Positions 8,685 to 16,614 of a DNA stretch of 33,794 bases are shown here, piece by piece. Position 1 is the first letter of the stretch. Every line of letters starts with the position of its first letter. A program made the position numbers and the translations under genes. The stretch lies in the NCBI GenBank assembly GCA_913009835.1, contig CAJVXH010000016.1, positions 1 to 33,794 of the forward strand, given 5' to 3'. The stretch is from an uncultured bacterium (GTDB taxonomy: Bacteria > Electryoneota > Electryoneia > Electryoneales > Electryoneaceae). The notes below the pieces were generated by a model. That model saw only the letters and a program-made list of their open reading frames with translations. It was not told where the DNA came from and did not search any database.

Positions 8685-9434
8685 TTAAGGTAGCTTGGTG
8701 AATGTAAACGAATCAGTAAGGGCCGAATTTGGATAAAATCCCACATGCCCATGCAAGGTGTATTCACCAGGTGCCCAGGAGGCCGGAATATTCTGTGGCA
8801 ATATATTTCGAGTTATATGCATGAAAGGAGTGAGAGTGAAATTGTACTGAAATTGAACTCCGGTCATGATACCACTCGGACGCTCTATGATCGACCAGAA
8901 ACTCACACCAGGGTACGATGCACCGAAAGTCGATTGCAGGTGCACGCCCCAACGCATCAAACCGCCACTGGCTGGCATCGTTTGAGTGTTCGACCACACT
9001 GCGAGCAAGACTGGAAAATCAGAACTGTTGATCCTCACATACGCTCCAAATCCACTGCCAAAGAGAGCATCACCAATATCGTACTGTGCCAGAGCAGGCT
9101 GTTCCTGATCCGCTGACTGATCCCATAGCTTGTAGTAAATCTCATTGCCGGCTGTGAAACCGTTGATGACTACATCGTCGTTCTTTTCCCATGCGGTCAT
9201 GCTCAGCGGCCAAGTTCCAACCACAGCAGCGCCAACACACAGATCACCGTCATAAATACCTATCTCATCTCCTGCCTGCAAAGATGGACCATAATCCCAG
9301 GTGGCATCTTCAACTACTATTGCATATGGCAAACCCGTAGAAGCAACAGGAGTAAAATGTACTTGTGCAGAAACGCTCATCACCGTCATCAGGCAGGCTA
9401 GCAGGACTAAGCTCGCCGTTCTAATCGCCTTCAT
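8685..9434 (-). CDS. Short secreted protein with the shared beta module, no sorting domain
   Basis: This is a 249-residue exported protein. The signal peptide (MKAIRTASLVLLACLMTVMSVSA) is followed by a ~110-residue domain with the pattern GDEIGIYDGDLCVGAAVV ... TAWEKND ... GFTAGNEIYYKLWD. I recognise that pattern as a beta domain recurring in T9SS-linked secreted proteins. The second half is the shared ~105-residue module (PASGG ... SFWSI ... GFYPNS ... SFTFTKLP), which runs to the very last residue. No PNPFN sorting domain follows, so it may remain periplasmic or depend on a partner. The ORF track begins at a GTG. The following ATG at 9434 is chosen because GGAGG lies 5 bases before it. A TATTTTTG element (TAnnTTTG) occurs in the upstream region. 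Molecular function unknown. Confidence 0.8.
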   Translation of the reverse strand: MKAIRTASLVLLACLMTVMSVSAQVHFTPVASTGLPYAIVVEDATWDYGPSLQAGDEIGIYDGDLCVGAAVVGTWPLSMTAWEKNDDVVINGFTAGNEIYYKLWDQSADQEQPALAQYDIGDALFGSGFGAYVRINSSDFPVLLAVWSNTQTMPASGGLMRWGVHLQSTFGASYPGVSFWSIIERPSGIMTGVQFQYNFTLTPFMHITRNILPQNIPASWAPGEYTLHGHVGFYPNSALTDSFTFTKLP

Positions 9435-9620
9435 CACTACCTCCAGGTGGTCTGGTATTTATGGGTTAAACTGTCCAATACATCTCCGCCACAAAAATAC
9501 GAAATAGAAGTGGCCTGGGCCATAGATAATACTAAAAAACAAGAAAAAACTTTGGAGATTGTATGAAAAGGAGAGACTGGTCAATAAATCAAACGGGTCC
9601 AGATAAAGAAACCCTTAACT

Positions 9621-11009
9621 CTAGATTTCAGGCAGGATTACCGAAGTCTCCATGACTTTCTCAAAAGCCTTACGGCTGGAATATGTCGCTCGAAGACGTA
9701 TCCTCAACATGTACTCTCCTGGAGGCAACACTCCGGGACGTTCAACTTCTGGCTCGAATCTACCGGCAGCACGCACAAAATGTACGTTGTCATAACGCCA
9801 GATTATCGACTGCTCACCACCATCAAGAATGCGAGTGTGATCGCGCACAACCTCACCTTCTCCATCTACCAGTTCCAGATCGACCTGGGCTCGCTCGGTG
9901 AGTGTGAGACCTACTCTGATCCGTCCGGGCTCGCTGACCTGCAGCCTCGGCGGAACGGTCAAATCTACTCCCACCCAGACATAATGTGCGCCACCAGCAT
10001 GAGCGATGAAAGTTTGGCCAAAACGTCGCCATATCGCGATGCCGGTAGGTCCATCGAAGCGCGTCCGGCCCTTGCCACCCTGGCCCCAGGCACTGAGAAA
10101 TTCCAAATCCTTGTTGAATTTCAGTATACGGTTGTTGGTGCTGTCGGTGACGATAACGTTGTGATAGAGGTCAATCTCGACATGGCCAGCATAGGTTCCA
10201 CCCGTTCCCTCCATGCGAGAGATATCCACTTCATTGAGTATGGTCCCGTCATACCCGACACGACGCAAACGCTGCCCACCGCTATCAGTTACCGCGAAAT
10301 AGTTCAAACGGGGATTGGTATAATTATCTAAACTGTCAACCGCTGCGAGACCGACTGGACGATCGAATCCTTCTATGGTGTGTGAGAATACACCGCTGGT
10401 GTCATACACCACCACCCGATCACTCCCGGCATCAGCCACCAGTACGTATCCACCGGCGGTAACCGCAATTCCTCTGGGCAAAACGAGAGTCTCATCCCCG
10501 TGATTGCCAAACTCGCCCTCATAAATAAGATCGCCGTCAATATTACGCAATTTTACCACTCGACGATGACCTGAATCAGTCACAAAAACAAGGCCGTTCG
10601 GCAGGGCTGCCACATCCCAGGGCTCCTTGAGTGAGCCCGGGCCCTCATCACTGTACCCGTAAAGCCCTATGCTGTGCATGGACTTGTTATATATGATCCC
10701 ATTTTCGCCGGTGTTGATGCCATAGACTGTCACTTCGTCATCATCACCCTTTTTCTCCGGATCATCTGTGGCTTCCAGACGCACTACAGCCATTCCCTGC
10801 GGATTGTCAAAGTGCACCCGCCCGAAAGTGAAGATGTCCAGGTGAATTTGACGTGCCAGCACCACTCCCCAGGTGTGCTCCCAGGGTGGATACACCCAGG
10901 TGGTATGGTCCTCCTCGTAACGATCCGCCTTGTCCTTTTTGAATAAGGGCAGACCCATCCCCAGCTGCACGAACATCAGGGAAACCAGTATGATTAATGC
11001 TTGTGGCAT
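9621..11009 (-). CDS. NHL-repeat beta-propeller protein with C-terminal Ig-like domain
   Basis: This is a 462-residue protein with a hydrophobic N terminus (MPQALIILVSLMFVQLGMG), probably a signal peptide. Residues ~120-340 contain repeated NHL-type blades: EPWDVAALPNGLVFVTDSG.RRV, LPRGIAVTAGGYVLVADAGSDRV, GHVEIDLYHNVIVTDSTNNRI and FDGPTGIAIW. The C-terminal ~90 residues (RIRVGLTLTERAQVDLELVDGEG ... PPGEYMLRIRL) resemble a FlgD-like Ig fold. NHL propellers usually bind proteins, glycans or other ligands, so a surface or periplasmic binding role is inferred. There is no T9SS sorting domain. The start has no clear Shine-Dalgarno. It lies 79 bases downstream of uvrC on the same strand and might be cotranscribed. 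Confidence 0.8.
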   Translation of the reverse strand: MPQALIILVSLMFVQLGMGLPLFKKDKADRYEEDHTTWVYPPWEHTWGVVLARQIHLDIFTFGRVHFDNPQGMAVVRLEATDDPEKKGDDDEVTVYGINTGENGIIYNKSMHSIGLYGYSDEGPGSLKEPWDVAALPNGLVFVTDSGHRRVVKLRNIDGDLIYEGEFGNHGDETLVLPRGIAVTAGGYVLVADAGSDRVVVYDTSGVFSHTIEGFDRPVGLAAVDSLDNYTNPRLNYFAVTDSGGQRLRRVGYDGTILNEVDISRMEGTGGTYAGHVEIDLYHNVIVTDSTNNRILKFNKDLEFLSAWGQGGKGRTRFDGPTGIAIWRRFGQTFIAHAGGAHYVWVGVDLTVPPRLQVSEPGRIRVGLTLTERAQVDLELVDGEGEVVRDHTRILDGGEQSIIWRYDNVHFVRAAGRFEPEVERPGVLPPGEYMLRIRLRATYSSRKAFEKVMETSVILPEI

Positions 11010-11088
11010 GAAATGAGTCAGTCCGTGAAAATCAGAATCAGCGAATGTACACCGGGTTGCACTCAGGTAGGGAGATGAGGTTCCGTAT

Positions 11089-12990
11089 TCAAGACTGCCT
11101 TAACTCTGCAAGCAGCTTCTCCCCTGCCTTCTCAGAAAAGCCCGGCACTTCGGCGATCTGCTGAGAACTCGCTTCCTTCAACCGTTTCAACGATCCGAAA
11201 TGCCGCAGCAACTCCTTTGCCTTAGAGGGGCCAATACCGGATATGTTCTCGAGAGTTGAAGAGACCGACGCACCCTGTCGGAGTTTACGGTGATAAGTAA
11301 TCGCAAAACGATGGGCCTCATCACGCAGCTGCATCAGCAACTTCAACGCCGAACTGGTTTTCGGCAACGTGATCGGCTCCGCGTTTCCCGGAAAAACGAT
11401 CTCTTCCAGACGTTTTGCCAACCCAACTACCGGCAATTCGCGTAATCCCAGCTCATCCACAATGCGTCGCGCGGCGTTGACCTGCCCCCGTCCCCCGTCA
11501 ATAAGCACCAGGTCAGGCAGCTTGTCCCGATCCTCTTTCAGCAAACGACGATAACGCCGTCCAACCACCTCCTCCATCGACTTGAAATCGTCAATGCCCA
11601 CGACCGTCTTGATCTTGAAGTGGCGATACTCACGTTTGGCCGGACGTCCATCCTGAAAACGAACCATAGCCGCAACCGGCTGCTGACCGAAGAGGTTCGA
11701 GTTGTCGAAACACTCTATTGCCAACGGCGGATGATCCAATGATAGATGATCCGCCAGCATCAACAGGCTGTGCGGTATGCGTTCCGCCTTGGCCTTTGCC
11801 TGTAAACGTTCCCCGAGTAACAGCTTCGCGTTCGTCTTGGCGAGATGTACCTGCCTGAATTTTTCACCTCGCTGGGGGACAATCAACTTGACCTTCCGTT
11901 CGCGCTTCTCCGCCAGGTACATCAGCAACAGCTCTTCATCTTCCGGATCAAGTTCTGCCGGGATAAGGATTTCCGCCGGGACATGATGCACTTCGCCGAG
12001 ATAATAATCGGACAATACCCGCAGCCAGACCGTCGTCGCCGCATGTTCCTTAAGACGACTCAGGTTCATGTGATGTCGGCCGATGATCTTCCCCTCACGC
12101 ATCCTCAGAACCGCAACCACCCCGTCCTCGTCCTGTTGAGCCAACGCGAACACGTCGCGATCTATCGAATCCCGGGTCAACACGGTCTGACGAATGGTAA
12201 GCTGTTTCGTCCGCTCGATCTGATCACGTACCTTCGCCGCCTGCTCATACTTCAAATTCTGAGCCAGATCATGCATCCGCTGCTCGAGCATCTCGATTAA
12301 GGGAGCGTGTTTACCATGAATCGCGTTAACGAGTAACTTTAAGCCGTCTCCGTATTCGCTCTCACTGACCAGACCTTCACACGAGCCTTCACAGTTGCCG
12401 ATATGATACTCGAGACAGATCTTGTGCTTCTTCCGCTTGATGCTCTCCGGGGTGATCTTCAAGTTGCAAATACGAATCTGACACGCCTTCTGAAGCGTGC
12501 GCATCGTCTCCCGCATCTCGCTTACGTTTGTCAGCGGCCCATAATACTTCGACCCGTCCTGACTCGGCTTGCGAGTGAGAAATACCCTCGGAAAACCCTC
12601 TTTGGTAACCTTCAGATAGGGATACGAGCCCGGGTCGCGGACATCCATGTTGAAACGGGGACGGAAACGACGGATCAAGGTCGCTTCGACCACCAATGCG
12701 TCAACTTCGTTGGCGGTGACGATGGTCTCGAGATCCGCTATACGTGAGACCAGCATCTCGTACTGGAAACGTCCGTCATGACCCTTGGTGAAATAGCTGC
12801 GGACACGGTTGCGCAACACCTTCGCCTTGCCGACGTAGATCGTCTTTCCACTCGCGTCCTTGAACAGGTACACGCCTGGGTCTGTGGGCAACAGATCCAG
12901 CTTCTCCTTGATAGAGAGGGCTTCCAGCTCTTCAGACGCTGAAACATGGGCGTCGCTGTTCTTCACGGTTGTGTTGGGCATGATGGACAT
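11089..12990 (-). CDS. uvrC: Excinuclease ABC subunit C
   Basis: UvrC makes the dual incision of nucleotide excision repair after damage recognition by UvrA/UvrB, in the cytoplasm. At 633 residues it is of normal length. The GIY-YIG nuclease domain is at ~35-115 (GVYLFKD, IYVGKAKVLRNRV). The cysteines Cys175, Cys192, Cys200 and Cys204 (IRIC, KICLEYHIGNCEGSC) match the iron-sulfur ligands known in the family. The UVR domain that contacts UvrB is at ~235-270 (LKYEQAAKVRDQIE). The RNase H-like endonuclease domain (ECFDNSNLFG, DLVLIDGGRGQVNAA) and C-terminal tandem HhH motifs (ISGIGPSKAKELLRHFGS, VPGFSEKAGEKLL) follow. The start has only a weak Shine-Dalgarno, and an ATG three codons later is possible. 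It is a housekeeping gene inside a secretome region. Confidence 0.97.
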   Translation of the reverse strand: MSIMPNTTVKNSDAHVSASEELEALSIKEKLDLLPTDPGVYLFKDASGKTIYVGKAKVLRNRVRSYFTKGHDGRFQYEMLVSRIADLETIVTANEVDALVVEATLIRRFRPRFNMDVRDPGSYPYLKVTKEGFPRVFLTRKPSQDGSKYYGPLTNVSEMRETMRTLQKACQIRICNLKITPESIKRKKHKICLEYHIGNCEGSCEGLVSESEYGDGLKLLVNAIHGKHAPLIEMLEQRMHDLAQNLKYEQAAKVRDQIERTKQLTIRQTVLTRDSIDRDVFALAQQDEDGVVAVLRMREGKIIGRHHMNLSRLKEHAATTVWLRVLSDYYLGEVHHVPAEILIPAELDPEDEELLLMYLAEKRERKVKLIVPQRGEKFRQVHLAKTNAKLLLGERLQAKAKAERIPHSLLMLADHLSLDHPPLAIECFDNSNLFGQQPVAAMVRFQDGRPAKREYRHFKIKTVVGIDDFKSMEEVVGRRYRRLLKEDRDKLPDLVLIDGGRGQVNAARRIVDELGLRELPVVGLAKRLEEIVFPGNAEPITLPKTSSALKLLMQLRDEAHRFAITYHRKLRQGASVSSTLENISGIGPSKAKELLRHFGSLKRLKEASSQQIAEVPGFSEKAGEKLLAELRQS

Positions 12991-13013
12991 AATACGAGTT
13001 CAACAGTGAGGAC

Positions 13014-13041
13014 GGAGTCTGGAGTTGGGAGTCAGGAGCAA
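13014..13041. repeat. Heptanucleotide array, GGAGTCN unit, 4 copies
   Basis: GGAGTCT, GGAGTTG, GGAGTCA and GGAGCAA follow at an exact 7-bp period just 5' of uvrC. AAAGACAGG follows directly, and a GGCCCGTGCTTG hairpin lies about 25 bases further on. This is the same order as in the arrays at 16580 (reverse) and 24091. Confidence 0.65.
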
Positions 13042-13074
13042 AAGACAGGTAAGAAAAACCAGTTGTGAAAATAC

Positions 13075-13108
13075 AGGCCCGTGCTTGCTCGTCAAGCGCG
13101 GATTATCC
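13075..13108 (+). repeat. Interspersed hairpin element, copy 1
   Basis: AGGCCCGTGCTTG, loop CTCGT, CAAGCGCGGATTATCC. The stem CGTGCTTG/CAAGCGCG has 8 pairs with one G-T wobble. At least four more copies or variants occur in the window, always in intergenic DNA, so this is a REP-like family. Confidence 0.75.
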
Positions 13109-13139
13109 AGACTGAGCAATGAGCTCTGAGTCACATCTC

Positions 13140-13244
13140 GACCCCGAAGGGGTCATATCTGAATAGCTCCGGGTGTCAACCCGGAGGAACGGATGAACCC
13201 TCCCAACCTGCTCTTCCTCAAATACGTCCGCCCTGAAGGGGCGG
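13140..13244. repeat. Cluster of three short GC-rich hairpins
   Basis: Three stems occur in about 105 bases: GACCCC-GAA-GGGGTC (13140-13154), CTCCGGGT-GTCA-ACCCGGAG (13167-13186) and CCGCCC-TGAAG-GGGCGG (13228-13244). Clusters of this style (CCCGAAGGGG and GGGTN-ACCC stems) are familiar as REP-type intergenic repeats in many environmental bacteria. The cluster lies just past the stop of the Asp-box gene and could also end its transcript. Confidence 0.7.
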
Positions 13245-13266
13245 TATAAAATGTGAGGCGTCATCG

Positions 13267-15639
13267 TCACTTCACCAATATGATGCGCCGGTTGAGTACT
13301 TGTTCAGGAGTGTTCAACCGCAGGAAATACGATCCGGATGGTAGTTCGCTTGCATCAAACTGTACGCTGTGTTCACCCTGAGTAAGTAAACCTTCTTGCA
13401 GGGTAGCAACCCGGCGACCGAGTAGATCGAACACCTCAAGCCGTACTTCGCCAGGCCGTGTCAAGGAATACTGTACTGTAGTAGTGCCATTGAACGGGTT
13501 CGGGTACGCGCCGAGTGTCGCATAGGAAGCTGGTTGGAATTGCCAGACATCTTCTCCAACATGCGTGGTGGGGTTGTCCAGGTAGGCGAGACCGATACCT
13601 GTATCAATCCAAAGCCTGTCCCGCCATTGATCATACGCCACAGCCAAACAGACTTCCTTGCTGTAATCGCCAGGCATCTCTATGTCTTGTTCATCCCAAG
13701 TCAAACCCATGTTGGAGGAAGTGAAGAGAACGGGCCAATCATACGCTCCCGCAACCATCAAAGTGTCGTCGATTCCGGTAACGATATCCCAGGCAAAAAA
13801 GAATGATCCTGTTCCTCCATTATAAATTTCACCTCTTCCCTGCCAGACTCCATCCGGCAGATAACAAAACAATCTTGAACCAGCTCGCACGTATACCGTG
13901 TCACTCAAAAACAGCATTGGTGTTATTACTGATCCCACCAGGTTATCCGGCTGTGGAAAATTCAATTCCTCCCATGTTTCCCCAATGTCATCACTTCGAT
14001 ATATATCAGGAGGGTATGGAAATACGCCTGTCGCATATATTGAATTGTTGTGTACTTGAGGATATGACAATGAGGCCGGTGTAGGTCTCGTCTCCCAGGT
14101 TTCTCCGTTGTCCGTCGATACGCTCATATCATATGCCAAACCAAAAGAACCAACATATACAGTGTCCGAATCACTCTCGATCTGCGATATCCATCGGGGC
14201 GAGTCATAAGCGGGAAACTCGTTTTCCACGGAGAACGACCAACTTGCACCATCATCCGTCGATTTCATGAGGGTATGATAGTCTATCTCACCGTTGAAAG
14301 CCTGTTTCGTTCTTGACACTACTATGGTATCCGGTTGATAAGACACTGGTGCGAGAAAATACCCTTTGTCATCATCAACCCCCAGGGTTGGGATCGGTTG
14401 GAATTGAGTTGAACTCTCAGAAGCAAAAAACATATCACCGCCGGTACCGCATTGCAGAACACCGCCTTCTTCAATTAACAGTCCATGCCACATCTGCCAT
14501 GTCTCTATCCCGGTTTGGGGCATTGGGACTGGATACCAGTTCTCACCGTAATCCGTTGATTTGTACAGTCCCTGCCCCTCAAGCCCTACGTACAAATGAC
14601 CACTGAACTCGTTTCGGTAAAAAACACGGACATACCGTGGTACTTCGGGCAATCCCCGGTACACTCTGCTCCAGGTCAAACCTGAATCGACACTCTCCCA
14701 AACGCCCGTGTTATACCCGCCGATGAATAGCTTTCCAGCTACTTCAGGCACTGCCAAAATCCGAGTCACATAAGTGCTTTCTGGAAGACCTGAGGGGTGA
14801 ATCAGCGACCATGTTGATCCGTTGTCGTCCGAATAGAGCAATATTGTTTGGGGCTCATCCACCCAGGCAGTGGAACCAAGTGCATACAACTCGTCATCCG
14901 TACCGCGAGCCATGGATCCAACAAAACCCCGGTCTTCAATAAGGTCTTCCATGGGCGTCAAACGTTGCCAGTTCACACCACCATCAAATGAAGCAACAAT
15001 CCCACCAACTTCCGGTCCACCATTTGGACTATCTGGTCCCCAGTAGCCATAAAAATAGATGGTATCTGGCCGACATTGTTCCAATAATACTCCCGACACG
15101 CCAGCTGATATCGATTCATATTCCACAATCACCCAAGATGCACCGTGGTCATAGGAGAGTCCGATTCCAGTAACGGACACGAAATAGATCCGATCAGAGA
15201 ATATGTAAGTGGGTTCACCTTGGATGGCAATTGCATCGAGTGTGTCCGGCCACCAGGGCCAGACATCATAGTAGTCCCAAGTCATTCCACCATCGAAACT
15301 ATAGTTATTATAATGATCCAGATCATAGCGATCAAACACCGAGACAACCAGCGTGTCTGCTGATGATCCCATAGCAACACTATAACCACCATCTCCTTCC
15401 ACCGTTTGCATTACTGGTGAATCTGTTATTCGATCATTTACCTGTTCCCAATTGTTACCACCATCATTGGTCAGCCATACTCCCCCCAGTTGTAAACTCA
15501 TGAGAAGCCTGTTTCCGCTGCTGTCAGCAACTAGGCTTATTGGAGTGCCACTACCATGAATTGAGGCCTCCCACTGAGCTACTAACACGGTCGGAATCAA
15601 CAGAATAATAAGCGCAAAGCACCAGCCCGATTTTGTCAT
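13267..15639 (-). CDS. Secreted Asp-box (BNR) beta-propeller protein with T9SS sorting domain
   Basis: This 790-residue exported protein has a signal peptide (MTKSGWCFALIILLIPTVLVA) and eleven Asp-box motifs of the S-x-D-x-G-x-T/N/S-W type. Examples are TNDGGNNW, SFDGGMTW, SYDHGASW, SDDNGSTW, STDYGENW, STDNGETW and SSNMGLTW. Such repeats form blades of sialidase, GH74 or sortilin-type propellers. I see no sialidase RIP motif or catalytic arginines, so it is better read as a sortilin/photosystem-assembly-factor-like propeller, probably for binding. The C-terminal ~80 residues are a T9SS type A sorting domain (AYPNPFNGTT, SGSYFLRL, RRIILVK). The shared ~105-residue module is absent. AGGAG lies 8 bases before the ATG. 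A small secreted-protein gene lies 71 bases upstream on the same strand. Confidence 0.88.
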   Translation of the reverse strand: MTKSGWCFALIILLIPTVLVAQWEASIHGSGTPISLVADSSGNRLLMSLQLGGVWLTNDGGNNWEQVNDRITDSPVMQTVEGDGGYSVAMGSSADTLVVSVFDRYDLDHYNNYSFDGGMTWDYYDVWPWWPDTLDAIAIQGEPTYIFSDRIYFVSVTGIGLSYDHGASWVIVEYESISAGVSGVLLEQCRPDTIYFYGYWGPDSPNGGPEVGGIVASFDGGVNWQRLTPMEDLIEDRGFVGSMARGTDDELYALGSTAWVDEPQTILLYSDDNGSTWSLIHPSGLPESTYVTRILAVPEVAGKLFIGGYNTGVWESVDSGLTWSRVYRGLPEVPRYVRVFYRNEFSGHLYVGLEGQGLYKSTDYGENWYPVPMPQTGIETWQMWHGLLIEEGGVLQCGTGGDMFFASESSTQFQPIPTLGVDDDKGYFLAPVSYQPDTIVVSRTKQAFNGEIDYHTLMKSTDDGASWSFSVENEFPAYDSPRWISQIESDSDTVYVGSFGLAYDMSVSTDNGETWETRPTPASLSYPQVHNNSIYATGVFPYPPDIYRSDDIGETWEELNFPQPDNLVGSVITPMLFLSDTVYVRAGSRLFCYLPDGVWQGRGEIYNGGTGSFFFAWDIVTGIDDTLMVAGAYDWPVLFTSSNMGLTWDEQDIEMPGDYSKEVCLAVAYDQWRDRLWIDTGIGLAYLDNPTTHVGEDVWQFQPASYATLGAYPNPFNGTTTVQYSLTRPGEVRLEVFDLLGRRVATLQEGLLTQGEHSVQFDASELPSGSYFLRLNTPEQVLNRRIILVK

Positions 15640-15657
15640 GTTATGATCTCCTGATGC

Positions 15658-15687
15658 TGCGAGAGACGCAGATAAGCGCCTCTCGCA
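15658..15687 (-). promoter_or_regulatory. Hairpin between the small secreted gene and the Asp-box gene
   Basis: TGCGAGAG pairs with CTCTCGCA, and an inner CGC pairs with GCG around an AGATAA loop. It occupies most of the 71-base gap and ends about 18 bases before the next start codon, just before its Shine-Dalgarno. No T-run follows, so an RNA processing or translational-control element is more likely than a terminator. Confidence 0.55.
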
Positions 15688-15710
15688 ATTCTGATATCAG
15701 CTGGTTCTCT

Positions 15711-16136
15711 TCACTCTTCTTCAATAGACATGGACATGTACGCATTACCATGGTTGTAAGTAGCATTCCATGAGAGCCCGTACCACCCATCCGTAGTGTT
15801 CGTTTCGTTGTGAATAACATAACTACCTGAACCAGGGCCTTGAAGGAAATAGGAATACCCCTCCTGTTGAACTTCTCCCTTGCACTGTTGCCCACCTGCA
15901 TTTGAGATCGTACCAGAGAGCTGGATATCTACCTGTACAGGCATGTCATCCCCATTTGGATAGAAAAAGAATGGAATATCCTCATAATCCGACGAAGGAT
16001 TCCCACCAATGGCCAATGTTGGCCCTGTCCATGGTAGACGAATCGGTGGTATTTCAGGTGGTATTGCCAGCATTGCTGGCACAATACCGATAATCATCAC
16101 AGTGATGATCGCGAAAACTAACGTCTGCTTCTTCAT
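15711..16136 (-). CDS. Small secreted protein of unknown function
   Basis: This 141-residue protein has a clear signal peptide (MKKQTLVFAIITVMIIGIVPAMLA). A proline-rich mature N terminus (IPPEIPPIRLPWTGP) is followed by a glycine-, asparagine- and aromatic-rich beta-like body and an acidic end (SIEEE). It has no sorting domain, lipobox or known motif. The ORF track begins at a GTG. The ATG at 16136 is chosen because GGAG lies 5 bases upstream. It precedes the Asp-box gene on the same strand, so the two may form an operon separated by a hairpin. Function unknown. Confidence 0.7.
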   Translation of the reverse strand: MKKQTLVFAIITVMIIGIVPAMLAIPPEIPPIRLPWTGPTLAIGGNPSSDYEDIPFFFYPNGDDMPVQVDIQLSGTISNAGGQQCKGEVQQEGYSYFLQGPGSGSYVIHNETNTTDGWYGLSWNATYNHGNAYMSMSIEEE

Positions 16137-16485
16137 AACCACTCCTTTGTAAAACAGATCATTGTGGTGTCCACCCAGTCATGTCCGATAAAGATAACAT
16201 GATAGCAGTCACCTGTCAGTATAAAATACCCCCCCCAACTGTTATGCAAGTCCATTCCGCAACTAATTGCAGTTAGGAGAGACAAACATTACGTCATTGA
16301 ACTAGTTGTATACAAGTTATTCTACACCCATACTCTGTGATTTCCAAGCCATACCGAATAGAAACGGGCGCGCGCGAGGAGAAACGGAGCGATACATTAA
16401 CGTTAGGCCATCCCTGCTGGAAAAGCCCGCAGGGGCACCGTGTTGGGGTCATCGTCCAGCGGATAGAAATTGATAGAAGAAAAAC
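16137..16485. other. Upstream region of the small secreted gene
   Basis: No gene is seen. The region holds an 8-base C tract (16229-16236) and a GGAGAGACAAACATTA segment at 16276-16291. On the minus strand that segment reads TAATGTTTGTCTCTCC, resembling the boxes before the two subtilisin genes. A CCCTGC...GCAGGG stem occurs near 16410-16433. Confidence 0.45.
16229..16236 (-). promoter_or_regulatory. Eight-base G tract in a possible promoter
   Basis: On the minus strand a TTGCAT sequence, then AACAGTT, then eight Gs precede TATTTTATACT. This lies about 95 bases before the start of the small secreted-protein gene. If TTGCAT and a TATTTT/TATACT sequence act as promoter elements, the G tract lies within the spacer. 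Confidence 0.3.
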
Positions 16486-16512
16486 TGCCACGGACTTTTC
16501 CAGTCCGTGGCA
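16486..16512. repeat. Hairpin, TGCCACGGAC/GTCCGTGGCA family
   Basis: A perfect 10-bp stem surrounds a 7-base loop (TTTTCCA). An identical stem with a 4-base loop occurs at 27002, and a shorter relative at 5983. The arms are identical but the loops differ. Confidence 0.75.
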
Positions 16513-16535
16513 GATCGTTTCTTATGTCTCGGGTC

Positions 16536-16569
16536 GGATGATCCGCGCTTGACGAGCAAGCACGGGCCT
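16536..16569 (-). repeat. Interspersed hairpin element, copy 2 (inverted)
   Basis: This is the reverse complement of the 13075 element: on the minus strand AGGCCCGTGCTTG, CTCGT, CAAGCGCGGATCATCC. It is joined on its other side by AGAAGAT and then a heptamer array. Copies 1 and 2 form an inverted pair around the Asp-box and small secreted-protein genes. Confidence 0.75.
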
Positions 16570-16579
16570 ATCTTCTCCC

Positions 16580-16614
16580 GACTCAAGTCTCAGGACTCAA
16601 GACTCAGGACTTCT
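16580..16614. repeat. Heptanucleotide array, GACTCAR unit, 5 copies
   Basis: The units GACTCAA, GTCTCAG, GACTCAA, GACTCAG and GACTTCT keep an exact 7-bp period. The array ends at the base next to the stop codon of the giant C25 gene (16615). Confidence 0.75.

Noticed and set aside
13267-15639. Sialidase call for the Asp-box protein
   Set aside because: Asp-boxes occur in many propellers. No RIP motif or catalytic arginine triad was seen, so no enzyme activity is assigned.
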